Source: JANNBN01 sp031430595 (GTDB lineage Bacteria; Actinomycetota; Acidimicrobiia; Acidimicrobiales; JANYDT01). From it: a stretch of 64,000 nucleotides of DNA. The DNA lies in the NCBI GenBank assembly GCA_031430595.1, contig JANPBU010000045.1, positions 110,460 through 174,459 on the forward strand. The letters are read 5' to 3'. How positions within the stretch are numbered: position 1 is the first letter of the stretch; each line of letters opens with the position of its first letter. Position numbers and translations under genes: made by a program. The notes under the pieces were generated by a model. That model was not told where the DNA came from and did not search any database. It saw only the letters and a program-made list of their open reading frames with translations. This document shows positions 25,495 to 34,710 of this stretch, one piece after another.

Positions 25495-28167
25495 ATGTCA
25501 GACACCACCATTGACACTCCGGTAGCTCCACCCAAAACCACGCTCACCGTCACGCTCGACGGGCGAACAGGTGAAGCAAACCCTGGTGAGTTACTTATTG
25601 CGTACGCCGAACGCATGGGTACCTACATCCCTCGTTTTTGTTGGCACCCACGTATGCGTGAAGTTGGCATGTGTCGAATGTGTTTGGTTGAAATTGATGG
25701 GCCCCGTGGTCCGTCACTTCAGCCTGCCTGCATGATCCCCGTAGCCGAGGGTATGAAGGTAAGTACCGAATCACCGGTGGTCAAAAAAGCTCAAGACGGC
25801 GTTCTCGAGTTTCTGCTCGTTAACCACCCACTTGATTGCCCGGTATGCGACAAGGGCGGCGAATGCCCGCTACAAGACCAAACGCTTACGTTCGGTCCCG
25901 GCGAGTCACGCTTTGTTGAAGAAAAGCGTCACTACGAGAAACCCATTGCAATTTCTGATCTGGTGTACCTCGATCGTGAACGGTGCATTCTGTGTGACCG
26001 TTGTACCCGCTTCTCAAAAGAGGTCGCTGGCGATCCGCTGATTCATTTTATGAGCCGCGGTAACCAGACCGAAGTCAACACGTTCCCAGATGATCCGTTC
26101 TCTAGCTATTTCTCTGGCAACGTCGTTCAGATCTGCCCCGTAGGCGCGCTTACGGCTAAACCATACCGATTCACCGCACGCCCATGGGATCTTGATCAGG
26201 TCGAGTCAACGTGCACCTCGTGCGCTGTTGGTTGCCGGGTGGTCGTGCAGTCATCCGGAGACCGAATCACCCGTTACCAGGGTGTCGATTCCGACGACGT
26301 CAATTGGGGCTGGTTATGCGACAAAGGTCGCTTCGATTTCGAGGCTATTTCATCGTCGGGGCGCTTCACCCACCCGATGGTTCGCAAAGAAAAGGGCGGC
26401 ATCGCGACGCAGTCGACGTGGTTCGACGCGCTTGAGCGTACCGCTTCAGTATTCCGCAATACCCCCGCCGATCAGGTCGGTGTCATCGGCGGAGCCCGTC
26501 TCACTAACGAAGATGCCTACGCATGGGCAAAACTCTTAAAGGGTTTCCTTCGTATCGACAACGTTGACGCGCAACTGGGCGACGGCCTTGGTGCCCAGTT
26601 CATCGTTGGAACACCGCAGGCAACTATCACCGAGGCTGCGAACGCCAGCGTCGTCATCCTGTTAGGCCCTGACCTCAAAGAAGAACTGCCGATTTTGTTC
26701 CTTCGCCTGCGTGATGCGGCAACGAACAAAAAGGTGCCGATGGTTGAGATCAGCCCGAAGGGTACGGGGATGTCGCGCTACGTTCGACAATCACTCGTTC
26801 ACCGTGCAGGTGAGGCCCCAGTGCTCGTTTCGGCATTAGTCAGTGCACTTACTACCCCGGCTGACCGACAACTTGCTGGTGTTGAAGCCGATCTGATCAA
26901 TGCGGCTGCACAAACAATCAATGCGGCGCTTGCTTCTGGCAAAGGAAACGGCAAAGTCGTTATCGTTGCCGGACGAACCTCGCTGGCCGAGTCTGCTTCC
27001 TCCATCGAAGAAGCAGTTCACGCGCTACTTGCGAAATTCGGCGCAGCGGCAAGCGTCTTAGGCGCACCTCGTCGGGCCAACGTCCGTGGCGCACTCGATA
27101 TGGGTCTCGCACCTGGCATGTTGCCCGGACGCGTCAGCCTGGCGCAGGGCCTCGACTGGTTCCGTTCGCATTGGGGCAATGTTCCGCAAATGCCTGGACG
27201 TGACACGCTTGCGATGTTGAAGGCTGCCGCAGCTGGCGAAATTAAGGCTCTTGTACTTTTGGGTGCTGACCCGCTCAGCGATGTTCCTGATGCCCAATTA
27301 GTTGCTGCTGCATTTGCCAAGGTCGACCACGTTATTGCGCTCGACACGTTTGAGAATGCGTCAACCGGCTTCGCCTCAGTCATTCTACCGGCGGCTGGGT
27401 ATGCCGAAAAGGCTGGCACCACGACAAACCTTGAAGGCCGCGTCAGTCGCCTTGTGCCGAAAGTAAACGCACCCGGAATCGCTCGCCCTGATTGGATGAT
27501 TGCCGTTGAGTTAGCTGTGCGCCTTGGCCACGACATCGGCTTCGAATCGGTCGAGGAAATCACGGCCGAAATCGCCAGGGTCGCCCCATCGCACATCGGC
27601 CTTGATTTGTCGGCACCGGGTGCAGTAGACGGTGTTGTTGTTCCACTCGCCACCATCGTTGCTGATGTTCCGGTTGCTGAAGCTTCAGTCGGCGATGTTC
27701 CGGTTGCCGGTGAATCTGCCGAATCTGCCGAAATCGAAATCGCCGACGACACCCCGGCCGTTATTTCCGTTCCGCCGCTCGTGGTGTCGGTTGCCCCGAA
27801 GCCATCTGTTGTGCCGCAGCCCGATTCGTACTCATTGCGTTTGGTCAGTGGACACTTGCTGTACGACGCCGGAACCATCGTGTCGAACAGCCCGTCACTG
27901 GCAAAACTGGCCCCCGCTGCATCGGTGCATCTGAACCCTGGCGAAATTGAACGTCACGGTTTGAAAGCCGGCCAGCAAGTACGGGTGCTTTCACAACGAA
28001 CGTCGATTGAGCTTCCGGTCGTCGAAAACGTGCAGGTTGCTCGAGGTTCGGCGTTTGTGGCGTTCGGCCAACTTGGTGGGGCTGCCCAAGCGTTGATTGA
28101 TCTCGACGAACTCGCTGCAAGTGGCATGATCAAGGTTCGACTTGAAACGGTGGAGGCCCGACCATGA
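25495..28167 (+). CDS. nuoG: NADH-quinone oxidoreductase subunit G
   Basis: The 890-residue iron-sulfur subunit. N1b ligands lie at Cys49, 60, 63 and 79; N4 at His111, Cys115, 118, 124 (HPLDCPVCDKGGECP); N5 at Cys164, 167, 170, 214. A further CTSCAVGC with a fourth Cys 27 residues on (Cys240, 243, 247, 275) fits the optional cluster N7. A degenerate molybdopterin oxidoreductase-like domain follows. Around residues 715-770 is an Ala/Val/Glu/Ser-rich insert with a short internal repeat (DVPVA twice) before the C-terminal domain. Stop overlaps nuoH by four bases. Confidence 0.94.
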   Translation: MSDTTIDTPVAPPKTTLTVTLDGRTGEANPGELLIAYAERMGTYIPRFCWHPRMREVGMCRMCLVEIDGPRGPSLQPACMIPVAEGMKVSTESPVVKKAQDGVLEFLLVNHPLDCPVCDKGGECPLQDQTLTFGPGESRFVEEKRHYEKPIAISDLVYLDRERCILCDRCTRFSKEVAGDPLIHFMSRGNQTEVNTFPDDPFSSYFSGNVVQICPVGALTAKPYRFTARPWDLDQVESTCTSCAVGCRVVVQSSGDRITRYQGVDSDDVNWGWLCDKGRFDFEAISSSGRFTHPMVRKEKGGIATQSTWFDALERTASVFRNTPADQVGVIGGARLTNEDAYAWAKLLKGFLRIDNVDAQLGDGLGAQFIVGTPQATITEAANASVVILLGPDLKEELPILFLRLRDAATNKKVPMVEISPKGTGMSRYVRQSLVHRAGEAPVLVSALVSALTTPADRQLAGVEADLINAAAQTINAALASGKGNGKVVIVAGRTSLAESASSIEEAVHALLAKFGAAASVLGAPRRANVRGALDMGLAPGMLPGRVSLAQGLDWFRSHWGNVPQMPGRDTLAMLKAAAAGEIKALVLLGADPLSDVPDAQLVAAAFAKVDHVIALDTFENASTGFASVILPAAGYAEKAGTTTNLEGRVSRLVPKVNAPGIARPDWMIAVELAVRLGHDIGFESVEEITAEIARVAPSHIGLDLSAPGAVDGVVVPLATIVADVPVAEASVGDVPVAGESAESAEIEIADDTPAVISVPPLVVSVAPKPSVVPQPDSYSLRLVSGHLLYDAGTIVSNSPSLAKLAPAASVHLNPGEIERHGLKAGQQVRVLSQRTSIELPVVENVQVARGSAFVAFGQLGGAAQALIDLDELAASGMIKVRLETVEARP

Positions 28168-29501
28168 TTTCGACAGCTGTCGGTGTGCTCAACAAAATTT
28201 CCGTTCTGGCCGAAAATGGCGATCCACTCTTCAAAGGAAAGTTTCTCGGCACCGACGCCAACGGCGTTGAACAATACGCCGGTTCGGTTGACTGGTTCGG
28301 TTGGCCGATCATCATTCTTTTTGGCAAAGTATTGGTCGCATTTGGGTTGTGTGTCATCTGCACCGCCATGCTTATTTGGTACCTCCGAAAACTCATTTCC
28401 GATATGCAAAACCGGGTTGGACCAAGCCGTGCCGGACCATACGGGTTGCTGCAATCTCTCGCCGACGGAACCAAACTGTTCTTCAAAGAAGCGCTTTGGC
28501 CAGCGAATGCCGAAAAGACAGTGTTCAGGTTGGCCCCGTATATTGCGGCGGTACCGGCGTTTCTTAGTTTCTGCGTGATCCCGCTTGGTGGAACCGTTCA
28601 AATCGCCGGATATCGAACTCACCTGCAGGTTGCTTCACCTCCAATGGGCGTACTGTTCAGTTTGGCCATCAGCGGAATTGCCGTGTTCGGCGTCATGCTT
28701 GCCGGCTGGTCGTCCGGCTCGAAGTACCCGCTGATGGGCTCGGTTCGAGCGTCAGCACAAATGATTTCGTACGAGGCAGCTTTGGGCTTATCGCTTGCAG
28801 CCGTCGTCTTGTTCACCGGTTCGTTGTCGACTCAAGACATCGTTGCTGGGCAGGCCGGATGGAACTGGAACCTGTGGCGAACCATCCTGATTCCGTTCGT
28901 CATCTTTTGTATTGCGGCGCTGGCCGAACTTAACCACCCCCCGTTCGACCTCGTCGAAGCCGAATCTGAACTTGTCGGTGGCTTTCACACCGAATACGTC
29001 GGGGCCCGATTCGCTATGTTTTACCTGGCCGAGTTCATGAACCAAATCACCATGAGCGCTCTTATTGCCACGCTGTTTCTTGGTGGACCAACGATGCCGT
29101 TCAATATTTCTCAGGCCCTGCGCTTCGATGGCGTGCCAGTGCTTGGTGGCATGTTCAGCGATGTCAGCCCGCTCTGGCTTGCACTCAAGGTATTCCTCCT
29201 CGTCTCGATTCTCATTCTGATACGTGGCACCCTTCCTCGTTTCCGGTACGACCAGTTGATGGATCTCGGCTGGAAACGCATGATCCCTGGGTCGTTACTG
29301 TGGTTGCTGGTGCTCGCCGCCAGTCGTGTCGGAGACAGCCGAATCGAACGATTGCGAAATATTGCGGTCGCTTTCGTGGGATGCGGCATCGCGATCGGTC
29401 TACTCTGGGCGGCCATGCAGGTCGGTCGTCGAACAGCTGAAGAAGAAGCATCTGGGTCAATTGCCAAAATCGTCCCCGGTTCACGACCAGGAAGGCTGTA
29501 A
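28164..29501 (+). CDS. nuoH: NADH-quinone oxidoreductase subunit H (first copy)
   Basis: Membrane subunit lining the quinone channel. Family segments: MQNRVGPSRAGPYGLLQSLADG, KYPLMGSVRASAQMISYE, LAELNHPPFDLVEAESELV and GFHTEYVGARFAMF. At 445 residues it is longer than the second copy, owing to an N-terminal polar leader (about 50 residues) and a C-terminal tail. Follows nuoG with a four-base overlap and precedes nuoI by two bases. Confidence 0.96.
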   Translation: MISTAVGVLNKISVLAENGDPLFKGKFLGTDANGVEQYAGSVDWFGWPIIILFGKVLVAFGLCVICTAMLIWYLRKLISDMQNRVGPSRAGPYGLLQSLADGTKLFFKEALWPANAEKTVFRLAPYIAAVPAFLSFCVIPLGGTVQIAGYRTHLQVASPPMGVLFSLAISGIAVFGVMLAGWSSGSKYPLMGSVRASAQMISYEAALGLSLAAVVLFTGSLSTQDIVAGQAGWNWNLWRTILIPFVIFCIAALAELNHPPFDLVEAESELVGGFHTEYVGARFAMFYLAEFMNQITMSALIATLFLGGPTMPFNISQALRFDGVPVLGGMFSDVSPLWLALKVFLLVSILILIRGTLPRFRYDQLMDLGWKRMIPGSLLWLLVLAASRVGDSRIERLRNIAVAFVGCGIAIGLLWAAMQVGRRTAEEEASGSIAKIVPGSRPGRL

Positions 29502-29503
29502 CC

Positions 29504-30175
29504 GTGGGTTACCTCGAAGGCTTCGGAGTTGTTCTCAAGAAGCTCAACAAAAAGTCAGATACCGGTAAAACGGTAACGAACATGTATCCGCAAGAGATTC
29601 GTGAGAAGCCTGAACGCTTTCACGGTCGCCATGTCCTGAACCGTTACGAAGACGGTATGGAGAAGTGCATCGGATGCGAGCTCTGTGCGGGGGTGTGTCC
29701 GGCCAAATGTATCTATGTGCGAGGCGCCGATAACGACCTCGAGAACCCAACGTCACCGGGTGAGCGATTCGGCTTCGTATACGAGATCAACTATCTGCGT
29801 TGCATCCATTGCGACTTGTGTGTTGAGGCGTGCCCTACTGAAGCGATCACCGAGTCGAAAATCTTCGAATTTGCGTTCACGTCGCGTCGAGATGCGATTT
29901 ATCAAAAGCATCAGTTGCTGACTGGCGACAATGGCCTTCCGCAGATTCAGCCGTGGGAAGATCACCGAGGTGGCGATGTGCCTCACTCCGGTTGGATGCG
30001 TGCCACGGCCCCAGGTGGCAATGCAGCATTTGAAGGTCAGGTGCTGTGGTCGGGTGAACTTGGTTACGGCGAACAACCTGCCGAACCTGGACAAGCCGCC
30101 GAAACCCCCCGTACGGGGTCGGCTACATCCTCAGTGGTGCCGCCCGCACCGTTGACCAGTGGCGGCCATCACTGA
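29504..30175 (+). CDS. nuoI: NADH-quinone oxidoreductase subunit I (first copy)
   Basis: Carries clusters N6a and N6b: CIGCELCAGVC (Cys55, 58, 61, 65) and CIHCDLCVEAC (Cys100, 103, 106, 110), each followed by Pro. GTG start at 29504. The 223 residues include a C-terminal Gly/Pro/Ala-rich tail of about 60 residues that the second copy lacks. The stop and the nuoJ start share one base (TGATG). Confidence 0.95.
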   Translation: MGYLEGFGVVLKKLNKKSDTGKTVTNMYPQEIREKPERFHGRHVLNRYEDGMEKCIGCELCAGVCPAKCIYVRGADNDLENPTSPGERFGFVYEINYLRCIHCDLCVEACPTEAITESKIFEFAFTSRRDAIYQKHQLLTGDNGLPQIQPWEDHRGGDVPHSGWMRATAPGGNAAFEGQVLWSGELGYGEQPAEPGQAAETPRTGSATSSVVPPAPLTSGGHH

Positions 30176-30714
30176 TGGGTGAATGGGTTGTTTTTGGTAT
30201 CGGGTCGCTGCTGACACTTTTGGGTGGTCTTGGCGTTGTTTCGTCGCGTCACCCAGTTCACGCAGCTTTGTTCTTAGTGCAAACGTTATTCGGAGTTGCG
30301 GTCTTGTTTGTAGCCCAAGAAGCACATTTTTTGGCAGCGGTTCAGGTCATCGTTTACGCCGGGGCCGTCGTCGTGATTTTTCTGTTCGTAATCATGCTTA
30401 TCGGTGTCGATAAAACCGAAGATATTGCGTTTGAACCGCTTCGTGGTCAGCGCCCGGTGGCTGCCATCGTTGCGTTGCTCGGTGTCGTTGAACTGATTGC
30501 GTTGATCTCGTTGCAGAAGGGTTTTGGCGGGGTCTCACCGAAGGTATACGAAGGTACGAACGTGGAACAGGTGTCAACTGCTGTGTTCACTGACTACCTC
30601 TTCGCTTTCGAAATCACCTCTGTGTTGCTGGTGATCGCAGTGATTGGTGCTGTGGTTTTGGCCCGTCGTCCTTCGCTGAGTTCTACTTCTCGCACAACGC
30701 TGACGGGGGTTTGA
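30175..30714 (+). CDS. nuoJ: NADH-quinone oxidoreductase subunit J (first copy)
   Basis: A five-helix membrane subunit. The conserved third helix region VQVIVYAGAVVVIFLFVIML is present (residues about 58-77), as is the N-terminal SSRHPVHAALFLVQTLFGVA. The loop between helices 4 and 5 ends VFTDYLFAFEITSVLLVIA. 179 residues, slightly above average for the family. Confidence 0.94.
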   Translation: MGEWVVFGIGSLLTLLGGLGVVSSRHPVHAALFLVQTLFGVAVLFVAQEAHFLAAVQVIVYAGAVVVIFLFVIMLIGVDKTEDIAFEPLRGQRPVAAIVALLGVVELIALISLQKGFGGVSPKVYEGTNVEQVSTAVFTDYLFAFEITSVLLVIAVIGAVVLARRPSLSSTSRTTLTGV

Positions 30715-30715
30715 C

Positions 30716-31036
30716 GTGTTGTTTGCCACGACTGCCCCTAACCCGAAGGCGTACCTGATCGTTGCAGCCGTACTTTTTTGCATTGGTGCTGGCGGCCTGC
30801 TGATGCGTCGAAACGTGATCGTGATGTTCATGTGTGTCGAATTGATGTTGAACGCGGCGAACCTCACGTTTGTCACGCTCGCTCGCATTATGGGTGACAT
30901 CCGAGGCCAGGCTGTCGTGTTTTTCACGATGGTCGTTGCTGCAGCTGAGGTCGTGGTCGGCCTCGGAATCATCGTGTCCATCTTCCGTAGTCGTCGTGCC
31001 GTTTCGGCCGAAGACGCCTCGCTTTTGAAGGGCTGA
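30716..31036 (+). CDS. nuoK: NADH-quinone oxidoreductase subunit K (first copy)
   Basis: A three-helix proton-channel subunit, 106 residues. Seen: GAGGLLMRRNVIVMFMCVEL, with the essential Glu in the second helix, then MLNAANLTFV and VAAAEVVVGLGIIVSIFR, with the second helix-buried Glu. GTG start at 30716, one base after the nuoJ stop. Confidence 0.94.
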   Translation: MLFATTAPNPKAYLIVAAVLFCIGAGGLLMRRNVIVMFMCVELMLNAANLTFVTLARIMGDIRGQAVVFFTMVVAAAEVVVGLGIIVSIFRSRRAVSAEDASLLKG

Positions 31037-31045
31037 CAGGTCACC

Positions 31046-33019
31046 ATGATCGATCTTGTATGGCTGATCCCTGCCCTGCCTCTCCTCGGGTTCTCGCTGT
31101 TATTGCTTACCGGTAAGCGAATCGGCGAACCGGTTGCTGGCTATATCGCTACGGCAATGACCGGTGGGTCGTTCCTTCTTGCGCTTGGTGTGTTCTTTGA
31201 CTTGCTCTCACGAGATGGTGAAGAGCGACAGGTCACCGTCAAACTGTTCGACTGGCTGAAGGTTGGCCAACTCGACGTCAAGGTTGCGGCACTCGTTGAT
31301 CCGCTCGCCATCACCATGGTGTTGTTCGTTACAGGTATCGGCACCCTTATTCACCTGTACGCCATTGGGTATATGCATGGTGACGCCCGGTTCTCACGCT
31401 TCTTTACCTACCTGAATCTCTTCATCTTCTCGATGCTTTGTTTGGTTTTGGCCGACAACTTCGTGTTGATGTTTCTCGGTTGGGAAGGCGTGGGTGCGTG
31501 TTCGTATCTCCTCATATCGTTTTGGTTTGAGAAGGAATCAGCCGCCTCAGCGGGTAAGAAGGCATTTGTTACGAACCGGGTGGGCGACTTTGGCCTGATG
31601 GTTGGCATGTTCATCATGTTCAACGGAGCGGGCTCGCTTACCTACCTTGGTGTGTTCAAAGTTGCCGACGCTGGTGGTTTCACCCGAAATGCTGCAACGG
31701 CCGCTGCGCTGATGCTGTTCCTTGGTGCGTGCGGAAAGTCGGCACAGCTTCCGTTGTACGTGTGGCTGCCCGATGCCATGGAGGGCCCTACCCCGGTGTC
31801 AGCGCTTATTCACGCTGCAACGATGGTGACCGCGGGTGTTTATCTGATGATGCGATGCTTCCCGTTGCTCTTGGTCGCTGACCCAATCGTGTTTACGATC
31901 ATTGCGTGGGTGGGCGGTTTGACGGCACTCTTTGCAGCAACGATTGCCGTTGCGCAAGACGACATCAAGAAGATTCTCGCGTACTCAACGATCAGCCAAC
32001 TTGGTTACATGTTCTTGGCGATTGGTATGCACGCAAACGCTGCCGCTGCGTTCCACATGATTACTCACGCCTTCTTCAAAGCGTTGATGTTCCTTGGCGC
32101 TGGTTCAGTGATTCACGGTATGCATGACGAGCAAGACGTGAAGCGAATGGGCAACCTACGAAAGTGGATGCCGATTACGTTCTTTACGTACCTTGCTGGT
32201 TGGTTGGCTATTGCGGGTGTTCCACCGCTATCGGGTTTCTGGTCGAAAGACGAAATTTTGCTCAGCGCGTATGAAGGTGGCGGGCTTGGTGTAACCGGTG
32301 CGAAAGTTTTGTGGGTCGTAGGCCTGCTTACTGCTTTACTCACGGCCTACTACATGAGCCGCCAAGTGTTCTTGGTCTTCTTCGGCAAGGAACGTTTTCT
32401 GCATTCAGTCGGTTCCGGGTTCGCCCCGATGCACGCCGAAGCCGATACGGCAGCCGATGAGCATCATGCCAACGGTCCGGTGACACCTCACGAGTCTCCT
32501 TGGCAAATGACGGTGCCGCTTATAGTTCTTGCCGGCCTTGCGGTGGTTGGCGGTGCCATGAACCTTCCATTCACGAAGTCGCTTGAACGTCTAGCGGTGT
32601 GGCTTGAACCATCGGTCGGAACCCACGAGTTTGTTTCTTCTGGATCTACCAAATTTGTGTTGGCGATCATTGCGACGGCGTGTGGTCTGGTTGGTATCTT
32701 CGTTGCTCGAATGTTTTGGCTTCAACGTCCGCTTGACGCAAACTTGGCGCTTGAACCGGCACTTCTTAAGCGGGCATATGGTGTCGATGCGTTGTACTCC
32801 AACATCTTTGAGAAGTCCGGCTATGCGTTGGCAAACCTGGTGGCAACCGTGTTCGACGGCAAACTCATTGAGGGTGTTGTTAACGGAACCGGATCGCTGG
32901 TGAAGCTGGTGGGCGGCAACGCCCGAAAAGCTCAAACCGGGTTCGTTCGTAACTATGCACTCGTCATTGCTGCGGGTGCCGTGGCGCTCTTGACCTACGC
33001 CCTCGTGAGGACACTGTGA
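31046..33019 (+). CDS. nuoL: NADH-quinone oxidoreductase subunit L (first copy)
   Basis: Distal proton-pumping antiporter-like subunit with the long lateral helix. 657 residues. The TM5 glutamate is Glu147 in FLGWEGVGACSYLLISFW; the core FLGACGKSAQLPLYVWLPDA MEGPTPVSALIHAATMV region is intact, as are AQDDIKKILAYSTISQLG and HAFFKALMFLGAGS. A short His/Glu-rich loop (ADTAADEHHANG) occurs near residue 470. Stop overlaps nuoM start (TGATG). Confidence 0.95.
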   Translation: MIDLVWLIPALPLLGFSLLLLTGKRIGEPVAGYIATAMTGGSFLLALGVFFDLLSRDGEERQVTVKLFDWLKVGQLDVKVAALVDPLAITMVLFVTGIGTLIHLYAIGYMHGDARFSRFFTYLNLFIFSMLCLVLADNFVLMFLGWEGVGACSYLLISFWFEKESAASAGKKAFVTNRVGDFGLMVGMFIMFNGAGSLTYLGVFKVADAGGFTRNAATAAALMLFLGACGKSAQLPLYVWLPDAMEGPTPVSALIHAATMVTAGVYLMMRCFPLLLVADPIVFTIIAWVGGLTALFAATIAVAQDDIKKILAYSTISQLGYMFLAIGMHANAAAAFHMITHAFFKALMFLGAGSVIHGMHDEQDVKRMGNLRKWMPITFFTYLAGWLAIAGVPPLSGFWSKDEILLSAYEGGGLGVTGAKVLWVVGLLTALLTAYYMSRQVFLVFFGKERFLHSVGSGFAPMHAEADTAADEHHANGPVTPHESPWQMTVPLIVLAGLAVVGGAMNLPFTKSLERLAVWLEPSVGTHEFVSSGSTKFVLAIIATACGLVGIFVARMFWLQRPLDANLALEPALLKRAYGVDALYSNIFEKSGYALANLVATVFDGKLIEGVVNGTGSLVKLVGGNARKAQTGFVRNYALVIAAGAVALLTYALVRTL

Positions 33020-34710
33020 TGTTGGGTCAAATGTTGGGTCAAATGGTGGGCGCTGTGAAACTTGTCGAAGTGGCTGAAGCCTCAAACGGGTTTCCGTTGC
33101 TTTCGATGCTGGTCATTATCCCCGCGGTTGCTGCCGCCATCTTGGCATTGGTACCCCGCACCCGCGAAGAGATCATTCGTCCCTTCGGAATCATCGCCAC
33201 CTCAATTGTCGGTGCGCTTTCGATCTACCTCTTCTTTCAGTTCGATAAAAACGACCCAGGTTTTCAGTTCGTCAGCTTGCACCCTTGGGTGAAGTCAATT
33301 GGTGCCTCATGGCACCTTGGCGTCGACGGAATCTCGCTGCTCTTGGTGGTACTCACCGGAATCCTGTTTCCGATCGCCTTGCTTGGCCCGAAAGAAGATC
33401 ACGACATAAAGCAATACACCTCATGGGTGCTGTTGCTTGAGGCCGGGGTTATGGGCACCTTCCTCTCGCTCGACTTGTTCTTGTTTTTCGTCTGCTTCGA
33501 AGTGGTATTGGTGCCGATGTACTTCCTCATCAACGGTTGGGGTCACGGCGACCGCAAGACATACTCCGCGATGAAGTTCTTTTTGTACACCATGTTCGGT
33601 TCGGCATTTCTGCTCATAGCCACGCTGGCGCTGGTGTACTTGAACCGTGATGCCACCGGTGTGACCACCTTTAACGTGGTTGAGTTGGCCCGCAACGGCT
33701 CGTTCACCATGGGCCAGGGCCGATGGATGTTCGCGGCGTTTGCCCTGGCGTTTTGTATCAAGGTGCCGGTTTTCCCGTTACATACGTGGTTGCCCGATGC
33801 CCATACCGATGCCCCAACCGCTGGTTCAGTTATTCTGGCTGGTGTGCTTCTTAAGATGGGCACATACGGTCTGTTGCGGTTCTGTCTTTACCTCTTCCCC
33901 GAGGCCTCAAAGTGGGCTGCGCCAGTTCTGTTGACGCTTGGTGTGGTTGGCATCATTTACGGTGCCCTCGCAGCCATCGTTCAAAAAGACCTCAAGCGTC
34001 TGGTTGCGTACTCTTCGGTTGCCCACCTTGGCTTCATCATCCTCGGAACGTTTGCACTTACCCGCCAGGGGCTTACCGGGGGAGTGCTGCAGATGGTCAA
34101 CCACGGCATCTCGACCCCGGCATTGTTCCTGCTGATCGGTTGGATTTACGAGCGGCGCCATACCCGTGAAATTGCTGCGTTAAAGGGCTTGCAAAAGGTT
34201 GCACCGGTTATGGCCGGCGTGTTCACCGTTGTGATGCTTTCGTCGATTGGTGTTCCTGGGCTTAACGGGTTCGCCGGCGAGTTCATCATCTTGATCGGTA
34301 CCTTCATCAGCCGCCCGGTGTGGGCGATCGTTGCGGCTTCGGGTGTCATCCTTGCTGCCATCTATCTTCTGTGGGCTTACCAACGAAGTTTCCATGGCGA
34401 ACCCGATGAAGCATCAAAAGGTATGGCCGATCTCAATTTCCGTGAACGACTGACGATCGCGCCGCTGCTGTTGTTGATCGTTGGGATGGGTGTGTATCCG
34501 AAGCCCTTCCTTGAACGAATTGAACCAAGCGTGAAAGAACTACTCAGCCATATGAGCGGTCGTGTTGAAGGGGGTGAGTCACCCCTGTCTTCTGGCGAGG
34601 GCTACGTATCGCCCGCTGGAGAGAACAAACCAGAGGCACATGAGGCTGAAGAAGGCGTTCATGAAGGTGGCCACGAGGAAGGCGCTCCTGAGGAAGGGGC
34701 CAGCGAATGA
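33019..34710 (+). CDS. nuoM: NADH-quinone oxidoreductase subunit M (first copy)
   Basis: Antiporter-like proton-pumping subunit. The essential TM5 Glu is Glu161 in VCFEVVLVPMYFLINGW; KVPVFPLHTWLPDAHTDAPT and QKDLKRLVAYSSVAHLGF are intact. The N-terminus opens with a duplicated MLGQ (12-base tandem repeat), so the exact start is open (GTG 33016 or ATG 33019). About 55 C-terminal residues form a Glu/His/Gly-rich acidic tail (EEGVHEGGHEEGAPEEG), unusual for the family. Confidence 0.94.
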   Translation: MLGQMLGQMVGAVKLVEVAEASNGFPLLSMLVIIPAVAAAILALVPRTREEIIRPFGIIATSIVGALSIYLFFQFDKNDPGFQFVSLHPWVKSIGASWHLGVDGISLLLVVLTGILFPIALLGPKEDHDIKQYTSWVLLLEAGVMGTFLSLDLFLFFVCFEVVLVPMYFLINGWGHGDRKTYSAMKFFLYTMFGSAFLLIATLALVYLNRDATGVTTFNVVELARNGSFTMGQGRWMFAAFALAFCIKVPVFPLHTWLPDAHTDAPTAGSVILAGVLLKMGTYGLLRFCLYLFPEASKWAAPVLLTLGVVGIIYGALAAIVQKDLKRLVAYSSVAHLGFIILGTFALTRQGLTGGVLQMVNHGISTPALFLLIGWIYERRHTREIAALKGLQKVAPVMAGVFTVVMLSSIGVPGLNGFAGEFIILIGTFISRPVWAIVAASGVILAAIYLLWAYQRSFHGEPDEASKGMADLNFRERLTIAPLLLLIVGMGVYPKPFLERIEPSVKELLSHMSGRVEGGESPLSSGEGYVSPAGENKPEAHEAEEGVHEGGHEEGAPEEGASE